Shown here: piece after piece, positions 25,581 to 35,844 of the stretch | How the letters are laid out: each line of letters opens with the position of its first letter | Position numbering within the stretch: the stretch's first letter is position 1 | Source of the DNA: Limisalsivibrio acetivorans | Lineage (GTDB): Bacteria; Chrysiogenota; Deferribacteres; Deferribacterales; Geovibrionaceae | Length of the DNA stretch: 64,000 bases | NCBI RefSeq assembly: GCF_000421105.1 | Contig: NZ_ATWF01000001.1 | Span: 1,809,407-1,873,406, forward strand | Direction of reading: 5' to 3' | Program-made: the position numbers and the translations under genes | The notes under the pieces: model-generated | The model's database searches: none | What the model saw: the letters and a program-made list of their open reading frames with translations, nothing else | What the model was told of the DNA's origin: nothing

Positions 25581-27008
25581 ATGCGGGTTAAAGAGCAGTA
25601 CAGATACGAGAAGGTACAGGAACGTATACTTGAGCTTATCAGGGGAGGGCATTTATCTACCGGCGATAAGGTTCCATCTTTGCGTCAGATGAGCCGTGAA
25701 ATGGGTCTTTCTGTAACTACTGTAATGAAGGCATATGTAGATATGGAGCAGGATGGTATTCTGGAGGCGAAGCCCCAGTCCGGATTCTATGTTGCAGGGA
25801 ACAGCTCGATCCCTAGTGTACAGTGCGGCGGCGAACGGAAGATTGAGGTTCGCAGGGTGGATAAATTCAGCATGATGTTTAGTGTATGCAACTCCATGTC
25901 CAACCCGGATCTCGTTCAGTTTGGCGGTGCGCTGCCTGCCCTTGATCTTCTTCCCTCTGCTGAGCTTGCAAGAACAACCAAGTACATATTGAATAACCGA
26001 AATGACTACAACTCCTTTGAGAAGTTCAACGGTAACCCCGAACTCCGCCATAATATCGCCTATCTTATGACACAGAACGGTTCCAATCCTCACCGTGACG
26101 ACATAATAATTACCAGCGGTGCAACGGAGGGGATCTCCCACGCTTTAAGGGTGCTCACCAAACCGGGTGACATCGTGGCAGTGGAAACACCTCTGCATTT
26201 CGGATACGTCAGAACACTTGAAACACTGGGTGTATATTGCCTGGAGATACCAACATCGCCTGAGACCGGCATGGACATAGACAGTCTGGATGACATGCTC
26301 CAGAAACATGATATAAAAGCAGTTCTGCTACAGGCGAACTTCAGCAACCCCCTCGGCTGTCTCATGCCCGAAGAGAACAAGAAGCGTCTGGTCAGGCTGT
26401 GTGAAGGTAGAGGCGTAACCGTTATTGAGGATGATATATACGGCGAACTCCCTCACTCCGAAACGAGGCCGAGCAGTCTTTTTTCATACTCAGAAACGGG
26501 TGATGTAATCTACGTTTCATCCTTCAGCAAGACCCTCGCACCCTCCTTTCGCATAGGCTGGGTATGTCCCGGAAGACATTATGAGGAGATCATGAACATG
26601 AAGCTGACCACAGTTCTGGATACCTCACGGATAACCCAGCTTGCCATAAGCGATTATCTCGCCACTGGAAAATACAGCAGGTACATAGTCAAGGTGCGCA
26701 AAACTTACTGGCAGCAGATAGCAAGGTACAGAAATATGATCGCAGAGAGCTTTCCCGAGGGAACGAGGATAACTAATCCCTCTGGAGGATACATACTCTG
26801 GGTGGAGCTTCCCGGCGAAACAGACACCTTTGAGGTATACAGGAAAGCTATGGAGGAAGGTATAGGAACCGTTCCCGGCTATCTTTTCACAACGGGAGAA
26901 AACTATAAGAATTATATGCGCATAAACTGCGGAACACCGTTAAACGAACGCTACAGCAGTGCCCTCAAAAAACTTGGGAGTATTTGTGCTGATGTGGCCG
27001 GTGCTTAG
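25581..27008 (+). CDS. MocR-family transcriptional regulator (GntR wHTH plus aminotransferase-like domain)
   Basis: 475 residues. Winged helix at about 8-72 ([25 protein letters not shown]) joined to a fold-type I aminotransferase domain with the PLP-binding Lys317 in [15 protein letters not shown] and the substrate-side R in the C-terminal MRINCGTP region. ATG at 25581 is chosen over the GTG at 25575 because GAGG lies five bases upstream. MocR proteins sense PLP or amino compounds and usually control a neighbour, here the divergent DUF2917 gene. The stop overlaps the convergent kinase gene by 4 bp. Confidence 0.9.
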   Translation: MRVKEQYRYEKVQERILELIRGGHLSTGDKVPSLRQMSREMGLSVTTVMKAYVDMEQDGILEAKPQSGFYVAGNSSIPSVQCGGERKIEVRRVDKFSMMFSVCNSMSNPDLVQFGGALPALDLLPSAELARTTKYILNNRNDYNSFEKFNGNPELRHNIAYLMTQNGSNPHRDDIIITSGATEGISHALRVLTKPGDIVAVETPLHFGYVRTLETLGVYCLEIPTSPETGMDIDSLDDMLQKHDIKAVLLQANFSNPLGCLMPEENKKRLVRLCEGRGVTVIEDDIYGELPHSETRPSSLFSYSETGDVIYVSSFSKTLAPSFRIGWVCPGRHYEEIMNMKLTTVLDTSRITQLAISDYLATGKYSRYIVKVRKTYWQQIARYRNMIAESFPEGTRITNPSGGYILWVELPGETDTFEVYRKAMEEGIGTVPGYLFTTGENYKNYMRINCGTPLNERYSSALKKLGSICADVAGA

Positions 27009-30000
27009 AGCGAGATTATCGGGTTAACCGCTTTTTTGAAGTGCTCGAACTCTTCACGAAGCTCCTTAAGCTTTTCGGAGGCCCTCATCATATCTTCTTC
27101 CTTTCCTGCAATCTCAAGCTCAAGGGCAGCAGAGCGCATAGCCTCGGCGGTAACATCCCCCGAAGCTCCTTTGATATACTGGGCAAGGTTCTGGATATCC
27201 CAAGGCTTAACCATACTCACAGCCTTTTCCAGATCCTCCAGCTTCTCATCGGTGTCGGCGATGAACATGTTTATAACATCGTAGAAGAGCTCCTTCTCGC
27301 CCATGAGAGACATGAGTTCGGGTGCATTAAATATCTGCTCCTTTTCTGATTCCCTCTGGCCGTTGCCGTTTTCTTTTTCGTAAAGGTACTTATTCAGTAT
27401 CTCCACAAGCTCCTCCGGACGGAAGGGCTTGGAAAGATAGTCATCCATACCCGCTTCGAGAAACTTGTCCTTGTCCTCCTTCATGGCATGGGCTGTCATA
27501 GCTACTATGGGGACATCGGGGTTTTTTACCCCTGTTTCAGTGTTTCTGATCTTTATTGTCGCCTCTATACCGCTGAGTCCGGGCATCTGTATATCCATAA
27601 GGACAAGGTCGTACTCGTTCTCCATCATCATATCTAGAACGCTGAGCCCGTTATCCGCAAGCTCAACATTGTAGCCTAGCTTATCCAGCAGTTTGAGAGC
27701 CAGCTTCTGGTTAACAACATTATCCTCTGCAAGGAGGATAATCTTATCTCTTCTGTTAACACCATTGTCGAGGTTCTCAAAAACACCGGCCTGTTTACTG
27801 TGCGGCTCATCCTCCACATTGTAGCCGAGCACTCTGAGCAGATTCCGCTTAAGGTAGTGCCTCTTAACAGGGCGGAACACATGACCATGGAAGCCTGCAT
27901 CAAGTATGCGTGTTTCGGATATATGCTGGCCAAGGGGTATGCACATTATGAGCCTGCAGCTGAAACTTTCTGCGCTTTCACGGAACCTTATAAGTTCCGG
28001 CGTCTCATTGAGTGCAAATCCGGAGGAGACAACGGCAGCCTCAAAATGTCTATTTCCTGCAGCGGATTTCCTTAGTATATCAAGGGCTTCCTCCAGATTT
28101 ACAGAATAATCAACACTGCAACCGAGCGCCTTTAATTTCTCCGCAGTGGAATAGGCACAGCTCTTATTGCTATCCACAACGAGCACTCTCCTGTCCCTGA
28201 GCCTATCATCGATAACAACGGGGGGTGAATCAGCCCTTTCAAAAACTGCACTAAACCAGAAGGTTGAGCCGATACCCTCATCACTGTCGCAGCCGATCTC
28301 TCCCCCCATCATCTCTGTGAGTTTTTTTGATATGGCAAGGCCAAGGCCGGAGCCCCCGTACTTTCTGGACATTGAGATATCCGCCTGGGAGAAGGAGTCA
28401 AAGAGCTTGTCCACTCTGTCTTCGGGGATGCCTATGCCGGTATCGTTCACACGGAAAACGAGCTTCACATAACTCTGTGTCACCTTTTCAGGAACAACCT
28501 CGAAATATATACCTCCTTTGTCGGTGAATTTTACAGCGTTACCAAGAAGGTTCACGATGATCTGCCTAAGCCTCCATGGATCACCTGAAACCATGGCGGG
28601 GATACTTGAGTCCACAAGAAATGCGATGTATAGATCCTTCTGGTGTGCCCTTAGTGTGAGTGCATCAACGGTACTTTCCACAGCCTCGTTAATATTAAAC
28701 TCAATATTTTCAAGCTCCATCTGCCCCGCCTCAATACGGGAAAAATCGAGGATGTCGTTTATTATTACCAAAAGGGATTCCGCCGATGTGGCGACGGTCT
28801 CTGCGTATTCTTTCTGCTCCTGAGTGAGCGAGGTGTTAAGCAGCAGGCTATTCATGCCAATAATTCCGTTCATCGGTGTACGGATCTCGTGGCTCATATT
28901 TGCAAGGAACATATCCTTGGAGCGGTTTGCAACCTCTGCCTCCTCCTTCGCTTTCTTCAGTTCCTCTTCGAACTCTTCCTGTTCGCGTATCTTCTCATTG
29001 AGTGCTTCGTTTATCTCTAAAACCTTGCGCCTGTTGTTCTCCATCAGCATCAGTATTCCTGCGATCAGCAAAGCCATAAGGTTTGTATAGGCTATCTTTC
29101 TGTAAAAGTCGTTGCGAATGGAGGTGAACCCGGGCTCTTCGGAGTACTTAACAACATATGAGGTTCTGTCGCCGGAAACATCCTCTACCGGGAGAAAGGA
29201 GGCAGCCATCTCTATGCCGTTTATGTTTTTGTGGTAAACGAAGGATTCTTTTGCTTCGATTTCGCCGGAAGCTTCTGCCCTCAACTGCTCATTGAAGATG
29301 TTGAATATATCTTCGGGGAATCTTGTGGATGCCGGGGGGGAGCAGTCCTCAGATTCGATATCTTTGTCGTAAAGGTAATCGTCTGAGAAGGGTGTGGGCT
29401 TGTATTTCTCCATACTATCCTTGGAAAGCCGATTTTCAGTATAGTCTTTATGGGTTGCAAAATAGTAGTAGCCGCCGTATACATCCAGCATCATATGGGT
29501 GAAATGCATGGCGCAGATGCTCAGGCCGACACTCCCCACGTGTTCCCCTTCGTAGCTCAGGGGGTAGACGAACCTGTATGAGTTGAATGTTCTGCCAACC
29601 TCAAGTCCCTCTACTGTCTGTTTTTCAATATTTGCGAGGTAGATTGAATAGCGGAAATCGCCCAGTACGTCGCCGTATTTCCCCCTTTTATGCATACGCA
29701 TCAGGCTGGTTGTGTCTGGGAGATGGAAGTGTATCTGCCAGAAACCCAGCCTTGCAAGGGCAGAGTAAGTATCAAAGAAGCTTTCGGCAAGCATGCGCCT
29801 TGCCTCTTCGATACGCTCCGGCTGTGAGGAGGCTATGGACATCGCCCTAAGAACCCCTTCATTTTCATCGATCAGCCTGTAGATCTCGGGTATTTCTGAG
29901 GTAAACCTGTGGTAGGCGCTCTGATACTCTGTGCTTAACGAAGCGAGGATATCTTCTTCAAGAAGACGTTTATCAGCAGACATCTGTGCAAAAAACCATG

Positions 30001-30055
30001 AACACGCCAAGACATCAGCAAGAAACACAAGAAGAACCAGAACAGTCCTCAACAC
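27005..30055 (-). CDS. Hybrid sensor histidine kinase with double-Cache sensor, two receivers and a degenerate Hpt
   Basis: About 1016 residues. TM1 at 3-22; periplasmic dCache-type sensor ([20 protein letters not shown]) to about 320; TM2 about 323-339; coiled linker; HisKA with His389 ([12 protein letters not shown]); HATPase with GGSGLGLAI. Receiver 1 lacks the phosphoacceptor Asp (AAVVSSG where D is expected). Receiver 2 is complete ([10 protein letters not shown]). The C-terminal helical domain looks like Hpt, but the His is replaced by Gln ([11 protein letters not shown]). Start GTG 30055, or TTG 30052 with better spacing to GGAGG. Probably works with the adjacent response regulator and second hybrid kinase. 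Confidence 0.9.
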   Translation of the reverse strand: MLRTVLVLLVFLADVLACSWFFAQMSADKRLLEEDILASLSTEYQSAYHRFTSEIPEIYRLIDENEGVLRAMSIASSQPERIEEARRMLAESFFDTYSALARLGFWQIHFHLPDTTSLMRMHKRGKYGDVLGDFRYSIYLANIEKQTVEGLEVGRTFNSYRFVYPLSYEGEHVGSVGLSICAMHFTHMMLDVYGGYYYFATHKDYTENRLSKDSMEKYKPTPFSDDYLYDKDIESEDCSPPASTRFPEDIFNIFNEQLRAEASGEIEAKESFVYHKNINGIEMAASFLPVEDVSGDRTSYVVKYSEEPGFTSIRNDFYRKIAYTNLMALLIAGILMLMENNRRKVLEINEALNEKIREQEEFEEELKKAKEEAEVANRSKDMFLANMSHEIRTPMNGIIGMNSLLLNTSLTQEQKEYAETVATSAESLLVIINDILDFSRIEAGQMELENIEFNINEAVESTVDALTLRAHQKDLYIAFLVDSSIPAMVSGDPWRLRQIIVNLLGNAVKFTDKGGIYFEVVPEKVTQSYVKLVFRVNDTGIGIPEDRVDKLFDSFSQADISMSRKYGGSGLGLAISKKLTEMMGGEIGCDSDEGIGSTFWFSAVFERADSPPVVIDDRLRDRRVLVVDSNKSCAYSTAEKLKALGCSVDYSVNLEEALDILRKSAAGNRHFEAAVVSSGFALNETPELIRFRESAESFSCRLIMCIPLGQHISETRILDAGFHGHVFRPVKRHYLKRNLLRVLGYNVEDEPHSKQAGVFENLDNGVNRRDKIILLAEDNVVNQKLALKLLDKLGYNVELADNGLSVLDMMMENEYDLVLMDIQMPGLSGIEATIKIRNTETGVKNPDVPIVAMTAHAMKEDKDKFLEAGMDDYLSKPFRPEELVEILNKYLYEKENGNGQRESEKEQIFNAPELMSLMGEKELFYDVINMFIADTDEKLEDLEKAVSMVKPWDIQNLAQYIKGASGDVTAEAMRSAALELEIAGKEEDMMRASEKLKELREEFEHFKKAVNPIISL

Positions 30056-30141
30056 AACCTCCGATCAGAACAAAAATGGAAAATTTTTATTCTTCTATCC
30101 TGCAATATTAAACTGTACAGCTAAATATTACCACCCATATA

Positions 30142-31113
30142 TCAGCAATCGATCACATCGAGCTGGAGGCTGTATGTAAGTATAAGGTTGTCAATAAAGT
30201 TAATGTTATCAGTATCCCTGTTTATGAAGATAATATTGCACCACTCCTGGAGAACATCGTCAAATTGGGTAAGTATTTCCACCAGCTGGGACAGGTTATA
30301 CGCACTCATACAGCTTTTATCAAAACGCTCCAGCATTGAGGCAAAGGTGTTAAGGGAGTAAACGACAGCCGGAAACTCACGGAAGGAGTTCAGGACAACG
30401 GAAAGCTCATGCATCTTTGCTCCGAGGGTGTTTATATCCTCAAGGCGGTGGTTGTTTGACACGGTTAAGATGTAGCCGCTTATCTCCTCGGAAAGGTCAA
30501 TGATGGTATCTACCTCATCACTGAAATCGGAGCCGTAGTTCTGAAAGAACTTATCCGTTCCTATCCCTGATAAGGTACTTTTTTCAAGGAGTTTGCTTTC
30601 AATCCGGGTAAGCTTCCTTCCTCCGGGGCCCACTATCTCCTTCTTCTCGTAGATCGGCTCTTCGGGCTTGAGGATAACAGGGGGCAAGGCCACCTCATCC
30701 CTGCTCTCTTCTATCTCCCTTTTGCGTTCAGCCGCATAGCGTTTCTGGGATATTATATCGGAGAAGTTCTCTATGGTCAGCCTTAGCATATTGGGGTTTA
30801 CAGGCTTGTGGATGAGAAGAACCGCACCCGCACTGAGCATATCCTCCGTAAGTTTCTCCTTACGCATTGTGGTAGAAACAATAAGGACAATATCGGGAAA
30901 CATCTGGATAAGAAGCTTTGAGGCCTCCATACCGTTCATAACGGGCATAAGATAGTCCATTATTACGATATCGGGTTTATTAGCCCTTGCCTTTTCCACA
31001 GCCTCTTTGCCGTTCTCGGCGTGTTCGGTTTCTACATCCTTGATCTTCAGAAGTGTGTGGTCGTATCTTTTTCTTGTAACTGGGTCATCGTCTACCAATA
31101 AAATTCTTATCAT
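30142..31113 (-). CDS. Response regulator with unassigned helical output domain
   Basis: 323 residues. A receiver domain at 1-120 has the acidic pocket (LLVDDDP), phosphoacceptor Asp in IVIMDYLMPVMNG and the Lys in IHKPV. A Glu/Lys-rich linker leads to a helical C-terminal region (about 180-323) with no DNA-binding or cyclic-nucleotide motif that I recognise. It lies between two hybrid kinases, diverging from the second by a 115-bp gap and 86 bp upstream of the first on the same strand, so it is a likely phosphorelay partner. Confidence 0.82.
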   Translation of the reverse strand: MIRILLVDDDPVTRKRYDHTLLKIKDVETEHAENGKEAVEKARANKPDIVIMDYLMPVMNGMEASKLLIQMFPDIVLIVSTTMRKEKLTEDMLSAGAVLLIHKPVNPNMLRLTIENFSDIISQKRYAAERKREIEESRDEVALPPVILKPEEPIYEKKEIVGPGGRKLTRIESKLLEKSTLSGIGTDKFFQNYGSDFSDEVDTIIDLSEEISGYILTVSNNHRLEDINTLGAKMHELSVVLNSFREFPAVVYSLNTFASMLERFDKSCMSAYNLSQLVEILTQFDDVLQEWCNIIFINRDTDNINFIDNLILTYSLQLDVIDC

Positions 31114-31228
31114 ATGTACACTCTTTTATCTATTTGTATATGGGTCAATTTCTTGACTTTACCTTTCTTCAAGTAAATAATAAACAAATAAACTGCTGTT
31201 TTCAAGCATACAAAAAACCGGAGCCCCT

Positions 31229-34225
31229 ATGAAGCTCAGAACAAAAGTTACCCTTATACTAAGCCTGACCTCCCTGGCAACGCTTATCATAATCGCTGTT
31301 TATTCTTACAGCTTTCTCCTGAAAACCTTCACAGGAATGGAGAAAAAACTTACCGACAGGATGGGGGCACAGGTTGTCAATATGATAGATATGCGTTTTG
31401 ACTCCCTTCAAACACTCTCCACAGAGCTGTGCCAGGAAATGGCGCAACAGGTTATACAAAACAATCCCTCACGCCTGTCGGGGAAATTGGAGAACCACAT
31501 TGCGGACTGCATACTTGCAGCCCAGGGAATGTCCCTGAATACGATCTGTACCGAAGGAAACGAGGACTTAGGAGAGGCTCTTAGCTATGCCTTTCTCGAA
31601 AACAGGGAGATACGCAGGCAGCTTAACAGTAACGGTTCCGTAACAGGTATCTCGGAGACAGAGACCGGTTATGTCATGCTCAGTGCATCGAATTCAAAGA
31701 GTACGGAGGGGGAGCCTGTTCAGATACTCTCTGCGGCTCTTATCGATGAGCCGTTTATTCGCTCCCTCGGTTCCGCCCTTGAATACTCCCTTAAACTTAC
31801 GGAGGAGTTCCCCCTTGAAGGCCAAGACAACATAGAATCATCCTACGGCAAGGTTTTAAGAACACCCATCGACAGTATGGACGACTCGGAGATGGTCCTC
31901 GTATACAGGGATCTGGCTTCATTACCCGCCTTCGGGATACAATACACCTACCAGCGCCCCTTTTATAACGCAACCCTGCTTACCGTGCACAAGCTTGTGA
32001 CCTTCATAGTTATAATAATGGGAATAACCATACCGCTTACTCTCTTTCTGCTCCAGCGTTCCGTTTTCAGACGTCTCACAGGCAACATAAATCTTATAAA
32101 CGAGATTGGAAACACCGGCGACATAGGTAGAAGGATACCCAACGGAGGGGATGACGAAATAGGTAATTTAATCCAGTCTATCAACTGGATGCTCGAAAAG
32201 CTTGAGCAGAACCAGAACTACATTCAGGAAAATCAGAAAGCTCAGGTTGAGGCGGAGACGGAGAACAGGATGAAAACAGCCTTCCTCGCCAATGTGAGCC
32301 ATGAGATAAGAACCCCCATCAACGGTATCATAGGCATGACCGAACTGCTCATGGAAACAACACTGGACAGTACCCAACTCGAACTTGTGCAGATACTGGA
32401 TAACGAGAACAGAGCGCTTTTCAGCCTCATCAACAATGTTCTTGACCTCTCCAAGATAGAGGCGGGCAAGCTTGAGCTTGAGGAGACACCGTTCTCTATC
32501 TCCTCCGTTGTGGAGCCGATGGTAAAGAGCCATGTACTCAAGGCGAGGAAGAAGGGACTCGATTTCTTCCTGTTTATAGACCCATCCATCCCCCGTTCGC
32601 TCATGGGGGACCCCGGTAAAATACGACAGACACTGACAAACCTTATAAGCAACTCAATCAAGTTCACCTCGAAGGGGAACATCACTCTAAAGCTGAGCCT
32701 TATGGATAAAAGGGGGGACAGTGTTGAGATCCTCTTTGAGGTAATAGACACTGGAGCGGGTATCGCACTCGAAAAACAGATGAGCATATTCGAAAGCTTC
32801 TCTCAGGAGGATGCCTCTACAACAAGAAGATACGGAGGAACGGGGCTTGGCCTTTCGATTGTCAAAAGCCTTGTACACCTGATGGGCGGCAAGATCTCCC
32901 TTGAGAGCGAAAAGGATGCTGGGAGCCGGTTCTATTTCACTCTTCGGCTCAGAAAGGATCCCGAAGGGGATGTCGAGCTGGACAGAACCTTCGAAGGGAT
33001 GCCCGTTGTCACTGTTACAGACTCCGAGGAGATGCGATTCATCCTGAGCAAGTACTACTCCGCTCTGGGCATTGAATCCACCTTTGTACAGAGGCCTGAG
33101 GATGCCTGTGCTGTGGGTGATCAGTGCAGGATGATAGTTCTGGATGCCGGTAAGAATGAAAGGGAAGAGATTAATATGCTCGAACGTTTCAGTGCGGGAT
33201 GCAGTTGCGACAACGCCGTTAAGGTTCTTCTGAGCTATCCCGACAAGCGTGTTAACCGTTATCTCCTCGAGGAACACAGCTTTGCCGGAGTTATGACGAA
33301 GCCCACCGGAATCGAAGGTCTTGTGGACATGCTCTACGCCCTTGATGAAAAGAAGGACGGAGCCATCATCATCAGCGAGGATCATGAAAAGGACAAGATA
33401 ATCCGTACTGAGCCTGGCAAAACATTCCATATACTCCTTGTGGACGACTACCCCGTTAACCAGACCGTGGCTCTGCGCCATCTTGTAAGAAGCGGCCTTA
33501 AGGTGGACCTTGCGGAAAACGGGCGTGATGCGGTGGAGATGTTCAAGGAGAACAAATACGATCTTATCCTGATGGATATTCAGATGCCCGTCATGGACGG
33601 CTTCTCCGCCACAAAGCTCATAAGAGCCTTCGAAAAAGGACTGGAGGGGTACTCCGTTGAATCCAGAACACCGATAATCGCCCTTACAGCCCACGCCCAG
33701 CAGGGGTACAGGGAGAAGTGCAAGGCCAACGAAATGGATGACTATATAACAAAGCCCCTTAGGAAGGAGACCCTCGTTACCCAGGTGTTTAAATGGCTTA
33801 GAAGGGAAGATGACAGCAAACATGAGGAGCTACCTCAGGATGAGCACCAAAGGGAGGAGATGGCGGACTGCCCTCTCGATTATAACGAACTCATGGAGGA
33901 CTTCGGAGGGGACAGGGACTTTATCCTCGAACTTGTCGGAGACTTCCTTACGGTGAATAGAGCCAAGCTGATACTCATGAAGCAGGCGATCAAGGATGCA
34001 CACGGCGAAACGCTATCTGATATGGCCCATGCGGTGAAAGGTGGAGCCAAAAGTATCGCCGCAAGGTGCCTTGCGAGGCAGTGTGCGGAGATGGAGGAGC
34101 TTGGAAGTTACGGCGACTTCAAGAAAGCCGCCGAAACCTACCCCCTTGTTATTGAGGAGCTTGAGAAGATACGGGTTATGCTGGCTGAGGAAACGGGGGA
34201 GGATGTTCACGATCCCTTCTCCTAG
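31229..34225 (+). CDS. Hybrid sensor histidine kinase with HAMP, two receivers and Hpt
   Basis: 998 residues. TM1 about 8-28, periplasmic sensor to about 255, TM2 about 256-276, HAMP to about 330, HisKA with His358 (NVSHEIRTPING), HATPase (GGTGLGLSIV). Receiver 1 is divergent; receiver 2 has LVDDYP and LILMDIQMPVMDG. The C-terminal Hpt keeps its His (MAHAVKGGAKS). This is a complete BarA-like phosphorelay, unlike the kinase at 27005. GGAG five bases before ATG. Its stop overlaps the convergent budA-like gene by 4 bp. Confidence 0.92.
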   Translation: MKLRTKVTLILSLTSLATLIIIAVYSYSFLLKTFTGMEKKLTDRMGAQVVNMIDMRFDSLQTLSTELCQEMAQQVIQNNPSRLSGKLENHIADCILAAQGMSLNTICTEGNEDLGEALSYAFLENREIRRQLNSNGSVTGISETETGYVMLSASNSKSTEGEPVQILSAALIDEPFIRSLGSALEYSLKLTEEFPLEGQDNIESSYGKVLRTPIDSMDDSEMVLVYRDLASLPAFGIQYTYQRPFYNATLLTVHKLVTFIVIIMGITIPLTLFLLQRSVFRRLTGNINLINEIGNTGDIGRRIPNGGDDEIGNLIQSINWMLEKLEQNQNYIQENQKAQVEAETENRMKTAFLANVSHEIRTPINGIIGMTELLMETTLDSTQLELVQILDNENRALFSLINNVLDLSKIEAGKLELEETPFSISSVVEPMVKSHVLKARKKGLDFFLFIDPSIPRSLMGDPGKIRQTLTNLISNSIKFTSKGNITLKLSLMDKRGDSVEILFEVIDTGAGIALEKQMSIFESFSQEDASTTRRYGGTGLGLSIVKSLVHLMGGKISLESEKDAGSRFYFTLRLRKDPEGDVELDRTFEGMPVVTVTDSEEMRFILSKYYSALGIESTFVQRPEDACAVGDQCRMIVLDAGKNEREEINMLERFSAGCSCDNAVKVLLSYPDKRVNRYLLEEHSFAGVMTKPTGIEGLVDMLYALDEKKDGAIIISEDHEKDKIIRTEPGKTFHILLVDDYPVNQTVALRHLVRSGLKVDLAENGRDAVEMFKENKYDLILMDIQMPVMDGFSATKLIRAFEKGLEGYSVESRTPIIALTAHAQQGYREKCKANEMDDYITKPLRKETLVTQVFKWLRREDDSKHEELPQDEHQREEMADCPLDYNELMEDFGGDRDFILELVGDFLTVNRAKLILMKQAIKDAHGETLSDMAHAVKGGAKSIAARCLARQCAEMEELGSYGDFKKAAETYPLVIEELEKIRVMLAEETGEDVHDPFS

Positions 34226-34977
34226 CGTACCTCGATAGCCTCAAGCTCACCCTCGCTCCCTTCGGAGGTGTAGCCGCCGAAATCCTCTGAGCCGGGAATT
34301 ATCAAAGTAAAAACATCCGCCTCCATAACGCTTATGTAAGCTTCCTTTACGGTGCAGTCCACAAGGTGCCCCCCTCCGGTGCGCTTTTCGTTGAGGAAGT
34401 GGGTATGGAAGCCGGGAACGTTTACTCCATCCATGTATTCGGGGAAACGGAAGCCTACCATCCTCCCCTTAACATCATTAAACTCAAAGAACCTCTGCTC
34501 CGCCACCGCATCCACCAGCCTCGGATACGGCTTCTTCTGAGCCGGGACGCTCCTTGTCTTCACATGTTCAAAAACACCCTCTATGCTGTAGGCAAGAAGG
34601 GCATTCCTGCTCCTGGCAAGCTCGGCGGTTTTCTCCAGCAGGAGTGAGCAGTCCACCCCCTCCGCCTTATCCTCCGCCTTCGGCTCAAAAACAGCAGCAA
34701 CGGCAAAGGGGGTCTTTGTATCGGGTGAAACAGGTATAACCTCACCCTCCACATTTACCTGATAAACGAGCCCGTCCATTATAACCATCTCACCGTCAAG
34801 GGCATTGAAGGTTCCAAGGCCTATGAGGGAGGAATCCTCAAGCTCACGTGCGGGATAATCCCCGTCGTAAACACCCTCCATAAGAGCGGTTATTGTGGAG
34901 TATTGGAAAACCTCCCCTGCGAAAGAGTAGGTGACAAAAGTAACAAAAATGATAAAAGTTTTTAATAATTGTTGCAT
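34222..34977 (-). CDS. budA: Exported alpha-acetolactate decarboxylase
   Basis: Converts acetolactate to acetoin and CO2. 251 residues. The zinc site is visible as H-x-H plus a third His in GFHTHF and GGGHLVDC; IGLGTFNALDGEMV and SIEGVFEHVKTRSVP are family motifs. An N-terminal signal peptide (IFVTFVTYSFA) predicts export, as in some secreted decarboxylases, which is odd for an enzyme whose substrate is cytoplasmic. No acetolactate synthase is nearby. It diverges from an exported VanX-like gene. Confidence 0.9.
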   Translation of the reverse strand: MQQLLKTFIIFVTFVTYSFAGEVFQYSTITALMEGVYDGDYPARELEDSSLIGLGTFNALDGEMVIMDGLVYQVNVEGEVIPVSPDTKTPFAVAAVFEPKAEDKAEGVDCSLLLEKTAELARSRNALLAYSIEGVFEHVKTRSVPAQKKPYPRLVDAVAEQRFFEFNDVKGRMVGFRFPEYMDGVNVPGFHTHFLNEKRTGGGHLVDCTVKEAYISVMEADVFTLIIPGSEDFGGYTSEGSEGELEAIEVR

Positions 34978-35052
34978 ACCAGCCTCTTATATATAAAAGT
35001 ACGATTCAGGTACATTTAAGCGCCTAACCGATACTAACACAGGGGAGCTAAA

Positions 35053-35787
35053 ATGGGTATCATCAGGGTATTGTTTATTATTGCTTTGGCGCATATTGTC
35101 TTTGCGGCCGAACTCCCGGAAGGCTTTGTTTACCTGAATGATAGAGCCCCCACCATCATCAAGGATATCCGCTATCACACCAGTCACAACTTCATTGGCA
35201 CTCCCGTAGACGGGTATGAAGAGCCTGAATGTATCCTTACCGCAGAGGCTGCGGACGCTCTGGCGGTTTTTCAGCAGGAGCTTCTGGAAAAAGGATTCTC
35301 CCTCAAAGTGTACGACTGTTACCGCCCCCAGAGGGCTGTGGATCATTTTGTGCGGTGGGCAAAGGATACTGGCGACACCCTGACAAAGGGTGAGTTTTAT
35401 CTCCATGAGGACAAGAGCACTCTGTTTGAACGTGGATACATCGCCTCCCGCTCGGGACACAGCAGAGGGAGCACGGTGGACTTGACCATTATTCCAGCCG
35501 ATATGCCGTCACAGGAGGAATACATCCCCCATATCGATCTCAGGGACTGCATTGAGGATAACCGCTACGGCGACAACAGCATAGATATGGGCACAGGGTT
35601 CGATTGCTTCCACGAGCTCTCCTCCACACTCCATCCAGCAATAACCGGAAAGGCCGCAGAGAACAGAAGCATGCTCCTCGAAGGGATGCAGAGACACGGA
35701 TTTAAGAACTACAGCAGGGAGTGGTGGCACTACACCCTCAAAAACGAGCCGTTCGGAGATACCTATTTCGATTTTCCGGTAAAGTGA
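35053..35787 (+). CDS. Exported D-Ala-D-Ala dipeptidase (VanX/DdpX family)
   Basis: 244 residues. Signal peptide (LFIIALAHIVFA) followed by a peptidase M15D domain. Zinc ligands: His and Asp in SGHSRGSTVDLT and His in EWWHY; the catalytic Glu precedes that His. Family motif YDCYRPQRAVDHF is intact. It hydrolyses D-Ala-D-Ala. No vanH, vanA or vanRS genes are present, so a role in cell-wall dipeptide recycling or scavenging is more likely than glycopeptide resistance. Confidence 0.92.
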   Translation: MGIIRVLFIIALAHIVFAAELPEGFVYLNDRAPTIIKDIRYHTSHNFIGTPVDGYEEPECILTAEAADALAVFQQELLEKGFSLKVYDCYRPQRAVDHFVRWAKDTGDTLTKGEFYLHEDKSTLFERGYIASRSGHSRGSTVDLTIIPADMPSQEEYIPHIDLRDCIEDNRYGDNSIDMGTGFDCFHELSSTLHPAITGKAAENRSMLLEGMQRHGFKNYSREWWHYTLKNEPFGDTYFDFPVK

Positions 35788-35844
35788 ACTTAATATTGCG
35801 GCGGAGAGTGCTTAAAATATCTTAATTATAAACAGGGCTGGTTT

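Noticed and set aside
35053-35787. Vancomycin resistance operon
   Set aside because: Only a VanX-like dipeptidase is present; no vanH, vanA or vanRS genes adjoin it.
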